Notes under the pieces: generated by a model
Told to the model about the DNA's origin: nothing
Seen by the model: the letters and a program-made list of their open reading frames with translations, nothing else
Databases searched by the model: none
Program-made: the position numbers and the translations under genes
DNA from: Cytobacillus oceanisediminis
GTDB lineage: Bacteria > Bacillota > Bacilli > Bacillales > Cytobacillaceae
NCBI RefSeq assembly: GCF_004366035.1
Contig: NZ_SOEE01000005.1
Location: 186,001 to 250,000 of the forward strand
Direction: 5' to 3'
Length of the DNA: 64,000 nucleotides
Shown: positions 23,811 through 33,575 of the stretch, piece after piece
Numbering within the stretch: position 1 is the stretch's first letter
Layout of the letters: each line of letters starts with the position of its first letter

Positions 23811-25121
23811 TTATGCGTTCATGTCAGAAACAATGCTGTTATTAACAGGTGCTTCTTCCACTTCTGTCACACGTTCGATATCTGCACCCAGTGCAGCAAG
23901 CTTTTCGTGGAAATTCACGTATCCGCGGTCAAGATGCTTCAGCTCTGTTACCCGTGTTACGCCATCTGCCACCAATCCAGTCAGGATCAACGCAGCGGCT
24001 GCACGAAGATCTGTAGCAGCTACTTCTGCACCCTGCAGATTGCTTGGTCCGTTCATAATGACAGAACGGCCTTCAATTTTAATATCAGCGTTCATGCGGC
24101 GGAATTCCTCCACATGCATAAATCGGTTTTCGAATACAGTTTCCGTGATCACACTTGTACCCTGAGCGTGAAGCAATAGGGCCATCATCTGTGATTGCAT
24201 GTCTGTCGGGAAGCCAGGGTGAGGCATTGTTTTAATATCAGCTGCCTTCAATTTATCTGGACCCAATACACGGATTCCTTCAGCTTCTTCGATGAAGGTA
24301 ACACCCATTTCTTCCATCTTGGCGATCAAAGAAGCGGAATGCTCAGGAACAGCACCCTTTACAAGAACGTCTCCGCCTGTAATGGCAGCTGCTACCATGA
24401 ATGTACCTGCTTCAATGCGGTCAGGAATGATGTTGTGCTCTGCACCAAACAGTACGTCCACACCTTCAATGCGGATCGTGCCAGTTCCTGCCCCTTTAAC
24501 CTTTGCACCCATTTTATTCAGGAAGTTAGCTAAGTCAACAATTTCCGGTTCCTTTGCCACGTTTTCCAAAATCGTTGTGCCTTTGGCTAATGTTGCAGCC
24601 ATCATAATGTTTTCCGTAGCACCAACACTAGGGAAATCGAGATATATTTTTGCTCCATGCAAGCGGCCATCTGGTGCTTCCGCTTCAATAAAGCCATTAC
24701 CAACCTTTACTTTCGCACCCATCGCTTCAAAGCCTTTTAAATGCTGATCGATCGGGCGGGAACCGATTGCGCAGCCCCCTGGCAATGCCACACGGGCACG
24801 GCCATTTCTTGCTAATAAAGATCCCATGACTAAAACTGAAGCACGCATTTTGCGTACATATTCAAAAGGTGCTTCTACCTTCAACTCTCGAGATGCATTT
24901 ACTGTTACTGTATTATTTTCAAACTCCACTTCGGCGTTTAAATAGCGTAATACTTCATTAATAGTATATACATCGGAGAGTGTTGGGACATCACGAATTA
25001 CGCTTTTGCCATCACTTGCTAACAGTGTTGCGGCGATAACCGGTAAGACAGCGTTTTTTGCTCCTTCTACTTTGACAGTACCGCTTAACCTTTTCCCGCC
25101 GCGGACGATGATTTTATCCAA
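23811..25121 (-). CDS. murA: UDP-N-acetylglucosamine 1-carboxyvinyltransferase MurA
   Basis: MurA transfers enolpyruvate from PEP to UDP-GlcNAc, the first committed step of peptidoglycan synthesis. The 436-residue protein has [20 protein letters not shown] with the substrate Lys/Asn, the catalytic Cys117 in [20 protein letters not shown] and [17 protein letters not shown]. The Cys is the fosfomycin target, and Cys rather than Asp at this position implies normal sensitivity. Position beside ywmB marks it as the main (MurAA-type) copy. The start is a TTG behind GGAGGGG. Confidence 0.95.
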   Translation of the reverse strand: MDKIIVRGGKRLSGTVKVEGAKNAVLPVIAATLLASDGKSVIRDVPTLSDVYTINEVLRYLNAEVEFENNTVTVNASRELKVEAPFEYVRKMRASVLVMGSLLARNGRARVALPGGCAIGSRPIDQHLKGFEAMGAKVKVGNGFIEAEAPDGRLHGAKIYLDFPSVGATENIMMAATLAKGTTILENVAKEPEIVDLANFLNKMGAKVKGAGTGTIRIEGVDVLFGAEHNIIPDRIEAGTFMVAAAITGGDVLVKGAVPEHSASLIAKMEEMGVTFIEEAEGIRVLGPDKLKAADIKTMPHPGFPTDMQSQMMALLLHAQGTSVITETVFENRFMHVEEFRRMNADIKIEGRSVIMNGPSNLQGAEVAATDLRAAAALILTGLVADGVTRVTELKHLDRGYVNFHEKLAALGADIERVTEVEEAPVNNSIVSDMNA

Positions 25122-25154
25122 AGTGTATTCCCCTCCGCGTCCAATTTCTCTATA

Positions 25155-25898
25155 TTAATATTCAATCGTTATGATGGGTGTGCCAATAACTATGTTTGTC
25201 TTGGCGCCCATTCCTTGTGTCCGTAATCCAAGCTGCATGTTCATTTTATTGCCATTTGTCTCAATGGATTCACCAAAAAGCGGTGAATTTGCTGATGCTG
25301 AAATAAATTGGTCTTCTTTTAGTGCTTCTATTTCTGTTGCGTTAAAAGCTGCAAGCAATTGAGTTGCAGTATCAGGCAAAGACTTATTCATCTTATCATT
25401 GAATTCACCCTGGATACAAGAGAAAATTGTGGCATTTCCTCGAAAAATGTCAGAAATCTTACTATTCAGTTCTGCAGCCAGTTCGCTCTGTTCTTTCTTC
25501 CACCCCTGACCCTTGGCCTCATAAATCACATACGTCTGAACTTGACCATTTGTGGGGGTCGATAAGACTTTTACTGCTTCTGACTGAGTATCTGTTTTCA
25601 TAATAATTGCTTGTGCTTCCCAAGACTTTTCTGATCTTTTAAAGCTCCATTCCCAATCAGGATATTTCGCCTGCAATTCATTGGTGAATGCTTTCACTTC
25701 CTGAAGGGTTTGAAGGTTTTCCATTTTTTCTCTCGCATGCAAAGTCCAATTCTTGATTAAAATATTCTCGCCCTGTAAAACCGAGGCCATCGTTAACAGG
25801 TCAAGCTCCCCTTTGGCTACAGTCGTCTTATTCCCAATGTTTATCATCATGAAACCAATAATGGCAATAATGGATAATGTCATGAATAAATTTTTCAT
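25155..25898 (-). CDS. ywmB: YwmB-family exported protein
   Basis: A 247-residue protein with an N-terminal hydrophobic segment (MKNLFMTLSIIAIIGFMMIN) and the YwmB/DUF1779 domain, which databases describe as TATA-box-binding-protein-like in fold. Function is unknown. It lies 33 bp upstream of murA exactly as in B. subtilis, so a link to wall synthesis is possible. The frame extends 23 codons further upstream, but the ATG at 25898 has a GGGGAGGAG site 7 nt before it and gives a proper signal sequence. Confidence 0.85.
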   Translation of the reverse strand: MKNLFMTLSIIAIIGFMMINIGNKTTVAKGELDLLTMASVLQGENILIKNWTLHAREKMENLQTLQEVKAFTNELQAKYPDWEWSFKRSEKSWEAQAIIMKTDTQSEAVKVLSTPTNGQVQTYVIYEAKGQGWKKEQSELAAELNSKISDIFRGNATIFSCIQGEFNDKMNKSLPDTATQLLAAFNATEIEALKEDQFISASANSPLFGESIETNGNKMNMQLGLRTQGMGAKTNIVIGTPIITIEY

Positions 25899-26327
25899 CT
25901 GTAAACTCCTCCCCTTAGTACCATTGTTACCAAGGATAGAGAGAGCATACTTGGGAATTGTCGTCACTTTTTGACAAACTGAAAAGGCAGCAAAATCACT
26001 GTTACCTCGATGCTATTCCTGCCCTTTTTTGCATACCTTGAAAAACATTTCACAAACTAGTATGTATGCAGGAAAACAAGCAATAAAAAGATTTTACTCA
26101 ATAATTATCAAATTGAAAACATGTATGAAGACCTATATTTATAAGAAAAGCGGAAGTGCCTTGCCCATCCCCGACAAGCATAAGACAAGCCTCACGGGAA
26201 GGCGTTCTTTGCCTTGCTGGGAGGATTGGCTTATGACCTCGAGGGGATAGGTACTGGAGCTAGACAGTTATCAAAGTTCCAAGAAATAGCTCTAGATATT
26301 ATAAATATAGCCATCAAAATGCAGCAC
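25899..26327. other. 429-bp intergenic region upstream of ywmB
   Basis: The region should contain the ywmB-murA promoter, which I could not place with confidence. It carries a dispersed repeat (26143-26272). A possible weak hairpin GGCAG/CTGCC spans 25986-26022. No gene is supported. Confidence 0.4.
26143..26272 (+). repeat. Dispersed GCGGAAGCGCC repeat, full copy
   Basis: Starts AAAAGCGGAAGTGCCTTGCC and ends GGAGCTAGACAG, with ACAAGCATAAGACAAGCC and GGCTTATGACCTCGAGGGG as inner inverted arms. The ends match copies at 33424 and 39533. Confidence 0.85.
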
Positions 26328-26579
26328 CTAAAGAAAGGTAATGTTCTGCAGAATAAGCGGCAGCTGCTGGGACCATAGAAGATAATCGAGAAAGAAATTG
26401 CTTACGGCTGATCCAATCACAATGGAAAGCAGAATATACAGTACTCTTGCCTGAAAAACATGATTCGGACGCAATAACGTTTCGAACCGCAGTGCCTGAA
26501 GCGCCCACCAGGCCAGCGCAATAAACACCAGATGAGACATAATGCTGATAAGTGCCTGTTGCCCAAATCCTGATACCAT
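26328..26579 (-). CDS. ywzB: DUF1146 membrane protein YwzB
   Basis: An 83-residue protein with two membrane helices (~7-29 and ~43-65) around the motif ALRFETLLRPNHVFQARVL, typical of DUF1146/YwzB. The function is unknown. It lies between the respiratory operon and ywmB-murA; in B. subtilis it lies between the atp region and ywmB, so the nuo operon, ftsZ homologue and repeats are inserted relative to that order. A GGGAGGG site precedes the ATG. Confidence 0.85.
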   Translation of the reverse strand: MVSGFGQQALISIMSHLVFIALAWWALQALRFETLLRPNHVFQARVLYILLSIVIGSAVSNFFLDYLLWSQQLPLILQNITFL

Positions 26580-27029
26580 CTTCTTCCCTCCCTTAAAAAT
26601 TAGCCACGTCGCTTACCTGTTTTGTACGCTACAATACCATTTGACGTTTATCTTACCAGGTAAGTTTCATAACTGGATATTTTTTGAAAATTAAGTTTCT
26701 TTCTTTTTCGCAGTTTGTATGTCCATTATATCGAATTGTCGAAAAAACACGAAGTATAAACAGGGGCAAACAAAAAGAAGGGGAAAATTCCCCCTCCCTA
26801 TTAATACCCCTTTTTAGCTTTAGCATTTTAAAACTCCCATTTTAAAAAGCGATTTCACTTAAAAATTCTGTCCGCTGATTTCAGCACGGGACAATTGCTC
26901 TCCGCGAATCAGCACCGCACGAAGAATATACGGATGCATTTTCGAGGAGCAAGCGCCAACAGCGAAGATCAACTCAGTGGCTAAACTTATATTTGGTTAG
27001 AAAACAACAAATTACTTTATGAAACATGC
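26580..27029. other. 450-bp gap between nuoN and ywzB
   Basis: A candidate terminator lies at 26774-26800. Bases 26870-26960 contain CTGTCCGCTGATTTCAGCAC and GAATCAGCACCGC, which look like a decayed repeat, but no second copy was found in this window. No gene is supported. Confidence 0.4.
26774..26800 (-). terminator. Possible terminator of the nuo operon
   Basis: Minus strand GGGGAA/TTCCCC with a very short loop followed by TTCTTTTTG, about 230 bp after nuoN. Confidence 0.45.
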
Positions 27030-28544
27030 TTATTGAAAGAAATCAGTAAACTGGTTGAAATTGCCCTGCAGGAAGTCAAACGCGATATTCGGTGCAACTC
27101 CAAACAGGATTGTTGCTGCCAGGCTGATGCCGATAACAGCTGTTAATGCAGCTGGGATCTTAACCTTCCCTGTATCACCTGCTGGCCTGAAAAACATTTG
27201 CACCATTACACCGAAGTAATAGAAGTATGAAACAACTGTTGTTGCAATCATAATCGATACTAATACATAATGTCCTTCACTCGGCACTAATGCACCCATA
27301 AAGATATTCAATTTGCCTATAAAACCTGCTGTTCCCGGAATTCCTGCAAGCGAGAGCAGGAAGATGGCCATGGCAATGGCCAGGAACGGCGCGCGGCGAT
27401 ATAGGCCGGCAAATTGGCTGATATCTTCAGAGCCCGATTTATGTGTTACATGCTGGATGATGGCAAAAGCACCCAGGTTCATGAATAAGTAGGCTCCCAG
27501 ATAGAACCAGAGTGTATCAAACATGAATAGTGACATGCTCGCAATGACGACCAGCAGATAACCAGCCTGCGCGATACTGGAATAGGCAAACAAACGCTTG
27601 ATATTCCGCTGTCTTAACGCAATCAAGTTCCCAATAATCATCGTGGCTCCTGCCAGGAAGGCCACGTAATCCTGGAGAGCGAGAATCATCGGCAGCCCCT
27701 GGGCATCACCGGATGGTGCATTGGCAAAGATTGAGAACAGGATGCGGATCATAATGATGAATCCGGCTGTTTTAGAAACTACACTTAGAAAAGCTGTTAC
27801 AGGTGTAGGTGCTCCCTGGTACACATCAGGCGCCCACATATGGAACGGTGCTGCTGCCAATTTGAAGGATAGCCCCACCACAATCATAAAGAACGCAAGG
27901 CCAAGGAGGTAAATATGCTGCTCGTTATAGACGGATGTCAAAAATCCGGCCATTTCCTTTAAGTTCGTAGTTCCCGTTAAACCATATACATAACTCATTC
28001 CAAACAAAGTGATCGCTGTGGCGATACTGCCATTTATCACATATTTCATGGCAGATTCATTTGAATGAAGATTTCTTTTTCTCATGCCTGCAAGAATATA
28101 GGACGAGATGGAAAGAAGCTCAAGTCCCACAAACAGGGTAATTAAGTCTCCACTTGAAGACATGATCATCGCTCCAAGCAATGCAGCCATGAATAGATAG
28201 AAAAATTCCCCCCTAAATTCTTCCAATCCTTCATTTGGCTCATAGCCCGTGGCAATCAGCAGTACCATTGCCGATCCGATCAAAAGCAGCAGCTTAAAAG
28301 CTTTTGCAAATGAATCAAGCCTGAATGTATCAAGCAAAATGGATTCCGGGCCGTGTCCGATAAGGCCCAGTAAGGAAACAAGTGCTGCCAGAACTCCGGC
28401 AAAGCCAACCCAGCCGAGAATTTTCCGGCTTTGTGATTTCGGCATAAACAAATCCATTAGTGAAAGAGCGGTCGCAACACCAAGGATGATGAACTCCGGC
28501 GTCATAATGCCCCATTCATATGATAATAATGTTTCGAGATCCAT
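27030..28544 (-). CDS. nuoN: NADH-quinone oxidoreductase subunit N
   Basis: One of three antiporter-like proton-pumping subunits of the complex I membrane arm. The 504-residue, ~14-helix protein has the family segment KLAAAPFHMWAPDVYQGAPT, with the lysine and conserved helix-break of the proton channel, and AYSSIAQAGYLLVVIA. It is the last gene of the operon, 6 bp after nuoM. A GGAGGGTG site precedes the ATG. Confidence 0.94.
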   Translation of the reverse strand: MDLETLLSYEWGIMTPEFIILGVATALSLMDLFMPKSQSRKILGWVGFAGVLAALVSLLGLIGHGPESILLDTFRLDSFAKAFKLLLLIGSAMVLLIATGYEPNEGLEEFRGEFFYLFMAALLGAMIMSSSGDLITLFVGLELLSISSYILAGMRKRNLHSNESAMKYVINGSIATAITLFGMSYVYGLTGTTNLKEMAGFLTSVYNEQHIYLLGLAFFMIVVGLSFKLAAAPFHMWAPDVYQGAPTPVTAFLSVVSKTAGFIIMIRILFSIFANAPSGDAQGLPMILALQDYVAFLAGATMIIGNLIALRQRNIKRLFAYSSIAQAGYLLVVIASMSLFMFDTLWFYLGAYLFMNLGAFAIIQHVTHKSGSEDISQFAGLYRRAPFLAIAMAIFLLSLAGIPGTAGFIGKLNIFMGALVPSEGHYVLVSIMIATTVVSYFYYFGVMVQMFFRPAGDTGKVKIPAALTAVIGISLAATILFGVAPNIAFDFLQGNFNQFTDFFQ

Positions 28545-28550
28545 CCTTCA

Positions 28551-30068
28551 TCACCCTCCTATCCCCAGCATGATCGTTTCAAGTGTTGATGTCAGCGGTT
28601 CGCTCAGTACACTTGGATAAACACCAATCAGGACAATTAAGCCGACTAAGACCAGGACAGGCACAAACTCAAACTTCCTCATATCCGTTACGCCGGCAAA
28701 GTCTCTAAGCGCTTTGCCGTATGTGATGCCCAGTACCGCGCGAAGCAGGTAAACAGCTGTCATAATAATTCCGATCGCACCGACTGCAGCAAGAATCGGC
28801 ATTTCTTTAAAAAGGCCAAGGAAGGCCATAAATTCACTTACAAACCCTGACATGCCAGGCAGGCCAAGTGAGGCCATAGCCCCTGCAAGCAGGAAGCCTG
28901 CTGTAATCGGCATCCCTTTTGCCAAACCGCCGAGATTTTGAATATTGGATGTTTGAACGCGTTCATAAAAAACACTGACAAGGAAGAATAAAAGTGCTGC
29001 GATTAAGCCGTGAGAAACAACCTGGAAAATCGCCCCCTGGATTCCTGCCTCATTTAATGCGCCTAACCCGATTAAAACGATTCCCATGTGGGAAATAGAG
29101 GAGTAGGCCAGCACCATTTTAAAATCGGTCTGAACAAACGCCAGAAATGCTCCGTACAGTAAATTCACGACTCCGAGCACAGCCAGCCATACAGCAAGGC
29201 TTTGGAATTGCTCAGGAAATATTCCCATGCCGAAGCGGATTAAACCGAATGCCCCTATTTTCAAAAGCACTCCTGCGTGCAGCATGACGATTGATGGCGG
29301 AGCTTGTACGTGAACCTTTACCATCCAGCTATGCAGCGGGAATATAGGAAGCTTCACACCAAATGCAATTAAAAGCGCAATCAGCAGGCCCATTTTCATA
29401 TTTTCAGAGATTGGCGCAACCAGCTGCGGATTATCCGCGTTCATTGCAGCCATCAAAGCATCAATATTAGCTGTGCCAGTTCGGGCAAACAGCACCATAA
29501 TGACAATCAGCAGAACAGCAGATCCAAGTCCGTTATAGATCAGGAAGCTGTATGCTGCATTTTCCTTTTCAAAGTAACCCCATTTCCCGATCAGGAAGAA
29601 GGTCGGAATCAAGGTGATTTCAAAGAAAATAAAGAAGAGAATCAGGTTTTCAGCCGCAAATACACCAAGCATGCCGACTTCAAGCAGCAGGAACAGCATG
29701 AAGTAGCCCTTCCATTCTTTTTTAATATGAATAGAGGCAATAGCCGCCAGTGTAGAAATCACGGCTGTGAGCACAACCATGATTAATGAAAATCCATCCA
29801 GGCCCAGTTCATAATCAATGGAAAAAAGGTTGCCCATCTGGCCGGAATCTCCAAACTGAATCCAGCTGACTTTTTCATTAAGCTGTTCCAGGCCTGCACC
29901 TGCCCGGTATTGAAAATAGGCTATCAGTGCCAATACCAGTGCCGGAATGGTAGCCAAAAACCCAACGGTCTTGATCAATGATTCCTGTGTTTTTGGCAGG
30001 AATGATAATACTAAAATACCAAGGAGCGGGGAGAAAACTAAAATGGATAGAAAATAAGTTAAGTTCAT
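28551..30068 (-). CDS. nuoM: NADH-quinone oxidoreductase subunit M
   Basis: A 505-residue antiporter-like subunit of the complex I membrane arm. It contains FGVKLPIFPLHSWMVKVHVQ, the channel-lining segment, and VLAYSSISHMGIVLIGLGAL. The glutamate of the proton path is probably in LLEVGMLGVFAAENLILFFI. Its start overlaps the nuoL stop by 4 bp, a sign of coupled translation. An AGGGGGG site lies upstream. Confidence 0.94.
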   Translation of the reverse strand: MNLTYFLSILVFSPLLGILVLSFLPKTQESLIKTVGFLATIPALVLALIAYFQYRAGAGLEQLNEKVSWIQFGDSGQMGNLFSIDYELGLDGFSLIMVVLTAVISTLAAIASIHIKKEWKGYFMLFLLLEVGMLGVFAAENLILFFIFFEITLIPTFFLIGKWGYFEKENAAYSFLIYNGLGSAVLLIVIMVLFARTGTANIDALMAAMNADNPQLVAPISENMKMGLLIALLIAFGVKLPIFPLHSWMVKVHVQAPPSIVMLHAGVLLKIGAFGLIRFGMGIFPEQFQSLAVWLAVLGVVNLLYGAFLAFVQTDFKMVLAYSSISHMGIVLIGLGALNEAGIQGAIFQVVSHGLIAALLFFLVSVFYERVQTSNIQNLGGLAKGMPITAGFLLAGAMASLGLPGMSGFVSEFMAFLGLFKEMPILAAVGAIGIIMTAVYLLRAVLGITYGKALRDFAGVTDMRKFEFVPVLVLVGLIVLIGVYPSVLSEPLTSTLETIMLGIGG

Positions 30069-31933
30069 TTTAAGTACCCCCCTGTAAACGCATAGATGAC
30101 AACTAAAATAGCAAGCCCGACGAAAGCCACTGTTCCGTATGTCTGAATCTGGCCATTTTGAAATTTAGAACCCAGTCTTCCGAGCGAAGACGTGATTCCA
30201 GTCACGCTCTTCACAAGCCCTTCAACCAGGAACACTTCCAGGAAGCGCAGGAATGAGCTAATGAATTTCGCACCATTCACCACTGTCAGCGAATAAAATT
30301 CATCAATATAATATTTATTGTACAGAACGTTGTATGAAAGCGGCATTCTGCTTGTAAGCCAGTCGCGGGCAAGCGAACGTTTGCCGTACATTAGCCATGC
30401 AAGGAAAATTCCAAGCAGGGATACAGCAGTGGCGACAATCATTATCCATGCAGGTCCCTCAATATGGCCATGGCCCAATGCATGGTTATCTTCCACGAGC
30501 CAATCACCAAGAAACGTACCAAACCATGGCGTATTCACATATCCAGCCACTACAGCCAGCACCCCTAGGACCACCATTGGCAGCGTCATCACACTAGGCG
30601 ACTCGTGAACATTTTTCATATCGGTTCTTGCTTCACCAGCGAAAACCATAAAAAACAGACGGAACATATAAAATGCCGTAAAGAATGCCGCAATCACCGC
30701 CAGCCAGAATAGCACTGTATTCCCATGCGCCCAGGCAGCAATTAAAATTTCATCTTTACTGAAGAATCCTGAAAATAATGGAACCCCGCTGATCGCCAGT
30801 GTCCCAATCAGGAATAGAGGGCCAGTTACGCGCAGCTTTTTCCATAATCCGCCCATATGTTCAATATTCTGTGTATGAACCGCGTGAATGACACTTCCGG
30901 CTGCAAGAAACAGCAAGGCCTTGAAAAAGGCATGTGTCATTAAATGGAATACACCGGCTACATATCCGGCAGAACCCAGTGCCAGCATCATATAGCCAAG
31001 CTGGCTGACGGTTGAATAAGCGAGCACCCGTTTAATATCCTTTTGGACCAGGCCGATGCTTGCCGCAAAAATGGCTGTGAACGCCCCAATTACAGCAACT
31101 GTCATCAATGCTGTTTCACTTGCTGTAAACAGCGGGAACAGAGCTGCCACTAAATACACACCTGCCGCTACCATTGTCGCAGCATGGATTAATGCGGATA
31201 CCGGCGTCGGTCCTTCCATTGCGTCCGGAAGCCAGGTATGCAGCGGGAACTGGCCCGATTTACCAACAGCCCCTACAAAAATAAGAATGGCTGTTAACGT
31301 AATCATTGTGCTCGAAATAGCACCAGCTTCAACAGCTGCAAAAATTTCATCATACTCGAAGCTGCCAGCCTGCCAGAATAATAGAATCATTCCGATCAAA
31401 AGGCCGACGTCTCCAATACGGGTCATGATAAATGCTTTTTTAGCAGCAGCCTTTGCTTCCTCTTTGTAAAAATAGAAACCGATCAGCAGGAAGGAACCAA
31501 GTCCGACAAGCTCCCAGAAGAAGTACGTCTGAAGCAGATTAGGCGAGATGACAAGGCCCAGCATGGCAAATGTAAATAACCCTAAATATGCATAGAAAAC
31601 AGGGAAGCGGTCATCACCCTGCATATAGCCTTTCGAATACGTATGTACCAGGAAACTGACAAGTGATACAATCACCAGCATCAGTGCATTTAACTGATTA
31701 ACTTCAAAACCCGCTGTTAACTGAACATCCCCTATAGTCAGCCAAACGCCTTCTGCTTTAAAAGTTGGTGCCGAAAACCGGTCAAATAGCACCAATATTG
31801 AATAGACAAGCGATGCCAGGGTAAACAGAATTCCTATATAAGCACTCGCTTCTTTTAGCCGTTTGCCGAATAAAATAAGGAACAAAAACGATAAAAGCGG
31901 GAAAAGCGGTATGATCCATGCATTCTCCATCAT
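30065..31933 (-). CDS. nuoL: NADH-quinone oxidoreductase subunit L
   Basis: The largest membrane subunit of complex I, 622 residues, with the antiporter core (GKSGQFPLHTWLPDAMEGPT and LAYSTVSQLGYMMLALGSAG) and a C-terminal extension containing the long lateral helix region. The open frame extends 34 codons upstream, but the ATG-ATG at 31933 follows AAGGGG and begins MMENAWIIPLFPLLSFLF as in the family. A 147-nt spacer with several hairpins separates it from nuoK, unlike the overlapping junctions elsewhere in the operon. Confidence 0.95.
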   Translation of the reverse strand: MMENAWIIPLFPLLSFLFLILFGKRLKEASAYIGILFTLASLVYSILVLFDRFSAPTFKAEGVWLTIGDVQLTAGFEVNQLNALMLVIVSLVSFLVHTYSKGYMQGDDRFPVFYAYLGLFTFAMLGLVISPNLLQTYFFWELVGLGSFLLIGFYFYKEEAKAAAKKAFIMTRIGDVGLLIGMILLFWQAGSFEYDEIFAAVEAGAISSTMITLTAILIFVGAVGKSGQFPLHTWLPDAMEGPTPVSALIHAATMVAAGVYLVAALFPLFTASETALMTVAVIGAFTAIFAASIGLVQKDIKRVLAYSTVSQLGYMMLALGSAGYVAGVFHLMTHAFFKALLFLAAGSVIHAVHTQNIEHMGGLWKKLRVTGPLFLIGTLAISGVPLFSGFFSKDEILIAAWAHGNTVLFWLAVIAAFFTAFYMFRLFFMVFAGEARTDMKNVHESPSVMTLPMVVLGVLAVVAGYVNTPWFGTFLGDWLVEDNHALGHGHIEGPAWIMIVATAVSLLGIFLAWLMYGKRSLARDWLTSRMPLSYNVLYNKYYIDEFYSLTVVNGAKFISSFLRFLEVFLVEGLVKSVTGITSSLGRLGSKFQNGQIQTYGTVAFVGLAILVVIYAFTGGYLK

Positions 31934-32080
31934 TATCACAATCCCCTTTTTTGAACACGCCATAATGCTTGGCGTGTCAGATTGGGACCTTTTTTTCAGG
32001 TCCATAAAGGCGGCGCCATTTATGGCAGCCTTCACTACTCTCTATTCTCAGCCAGTCCGGCTGCATTTTTCAAGGTCTCT
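31934..32080 (-). promoter_or_regulatory. Hairpin-rich spacer between nuoK and nuoL
   Basis: Four perfect inverted repeats occur in 147 bp: ACACGCCA/TGGCGTGT (31955-31977), GGACCT/AGGTCC (31985-32003), CCATAAA/TTTATGG (32002-32025) and CAGCC/GGCTG (32049-32063). The second and third overlap by 2 bp and could be alternatives. None is followed by a long T tract on the minus strand, so processing or attenuation is more likely than full termination. Confidence 0.5.
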
Positions 32081-32395
32081 TTAGTGTTTCATTGCATCCA
32101 TTTCATCAATGTTAACGCTCTTTTTATTACGGTACAGGGCAATTAATATCGCCAGGCCAACTGCTGCTTCTGCTGCTGCAACTGTGATTGTAAACAAAGC
32201 AAATATCTGACCTGTTATGGATGGCATAATGCCGTATTTGCTGAATGCCACCAGATTAATATTGACCGCATTCAGCATCAGTTCGATCGAGATCAGGACA
32301 ATTACGGTATTGCGCTTTGTCAAGGCACCATACAGCCCGATGCAGAAGAGAATTAAAGCCAATGCCAGGTAGGCTTGAACGGGAACTGTACTCAT
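32081..32395 (-). CDS. nuoK: NADH-quinone oxidoreductase subunit K
   Basis: A 104-residue, three-helix membrane subunit. The conserved glutamates of the proton path appear in [20 protein letters not shown] and [12 protein letters not shown]. It overlaps nuoJ by 4 bp and has a GGAGGCGGAAAAGG site. Confidence 0.94.
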   Translation of the reverse strand: MSTVPVQAYLALALILFCIGLYGALTKRNTVIVLISIELMLNAVNINLVAFSKYGIMPSITGQIFALFTITVAAAEAAVGLAILIALYRNKKSVNIDEMDAMKH

Positions 32396-32913
32396 TCCTT
32401 TTCCGCCTCCTTCTCATCATCCTTTTTGGCCAAAACAATAGAACCAATTAAAGCGACCAATAATAGAACAGATGTTACTTCAAATGGAATGATGAATTTT
32501 GAGTAAAGCTCAATTCCGATTTGCTCTGTATTATTGACATGAAGGTCATTCGGCGCTGCCGGCAAATCGAGGTTGTATATCCCGATGTACACTGCGAAAG
32601 CAAAGCCAAGCACACCCAGGAATAATAACAGCTTTCGCCAGCGGCCTGTTTTCGGCTCGCTTGTATCATTATGGCGGGTCAGCATGATTCCGAACAGCAT
32701 GATGATGGTGATGGCACCAGAGTAAATTAAGATCTGAACTGCAGCCAGGAATTCAGCTGAAAGCAGCACGTAAATACCGGCAATGCTTACAAATGTAAAT
32801 ACCAGAGCGACAACCATATGCACGACTTTGGTTAAGTTTAATAAAAGCACGCCGCCGATGACCGCAACTAAAGCTAGAGACATAAACGCTAAAAACTCAC
32901 CTGATAACGTCAT
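32392..32913 (-). CDS. nuoJ: NADH-quinone oxidoreductase subunit J
   Basis: A 173-residue, five-helix subunit. The segment [20 protein letters not shown] is the conserved helix three with the pi-bulge region of complex I. Start and stop overlap neighbouring genes by 4 bp on both sides. Confidence 0.93.
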   Translation of the reverse strand: MTLSGEFLAFMSLALVAVIGGVLLLNLTKVVHMVVALVFTFVSIAGIYVLLSAEFLAAVQILIYSGAITIIMLFGIMLTRHNDTSEPKTGRWRKLLLFLGVLGFAFAVYIGIYNLDLPAAPNDLHVNNTEQIGIELYSKFIIPFEVTSVLLLVALIGSIVLAKKDDEKEAEKE

Positions 32914-33329
32914 GCTTTATTCACCTTCCGTATATTTTCATCATTTTCATCAAGCCATTCAAGGTTTTTAAACAGCTCATCCCGGCTATATTCCGCCAGT
33001 TCAAAATTATTGGTCATGATAATCGCTTCGGTTGGGCAGACCTCTGTGCACAAGTCGCAAAGGATGCAAATTTCGAAATTGATATCATAGGTATCAATGA
33101 TTTTTCCCTTTTTGGCCGGGTCCGGATGCTTTTTGCCTGTCAGCTGGATACAATCGGTTGGACAAATATTTGCACACTGATTGCACACGATGCATTTTTC
33201 AGGATAAAACTTTTGAATTCCCCTGAACCGGTCCGGTAGAGGAAGCGGTTCATTCGGATAGTCATAGGTTACCTTTTTGCGTGTCAGGTTTTTTAGGGTA
33301 TACGATAATCCTTTCGCTAAACCAAGCAT
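32910..33329 (-). CDS. nuoI: NADH-quinone oxidoreductase subunit I (2x 4Fe-4S)
   Basis: A 139-residue peripheral iron-sulfur subunit carrying clusters N6a and N6b. Two ferredoxin motifs are visible: CIVCNQCANICP and CILCDLCTEVCP. It passes electrons to NuoB. An AAGGGGTG site precedes the ATG. A 246-bp repeat-bearing spacer separates it from nuoH. Confidence 0.95.
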   Translation of the reverse strand: MLGLAKGLSYTLKNLTRKKVTYDYPNEPLPLPDRFRGIQKFYPEKCIVCNQCANICPTDCIQLTGKKHPDPAKKGKIIDTYDINFEICILCDLCTEVCPTEAIIMTNNFELAEYSRDELFKNLEWLDENDENIRKVNKA

Positions 33330-33357
33330 GTTTTTTCACCCCTTGTTAAGAAATGCG

Positions 33358-33545
33358 TAAAGCGCGCGCTTATCGGCGACAAGCATAAGACGAGCCGATG
33401 GCGCCTGGAGCTGGACAATTTTAGAAATGCGGAAGTGCCTTGCCCACCCCCGACACCTCGAGGGGGCAGGCGCTCCTCCTAAAAGCTAACGCTTTTAGTC
33501 CTGCGATGAGGATGCTCTCGAACCGTTCCTTGTGGAGCTGGACAG
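33358..33545 (+). repeat. Dispersed GCGGAAGCGCC repeat, one and a half copies inside the nuo operon
   Basis: A partial copy (33358-33418, including GACAAGCATAAGACGAGCC and GGAGCTGGACA) is followed by a fuller copy (33424-33545). The second starts ATGCGGAAGTGCCTTGCC and includes CACCTCGAGGGGGCAGGCGC and AAAAGCTAACGCTTTT, ending GTGGAGCTGGACAG. It occupies most of the nuoH-nuoI spacer. Confidence 0.85.
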
Positions 33546-33575
33546 TTCCCGAAGTTTTATGATGCCGGTTCTCAA

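Noticed and set aside
26029-26250. Plus-strand 73-residue frame
   Set aside because: Runs through the dispersed repeat element and has no Shine-Dalgarno; composition is not protein-like.
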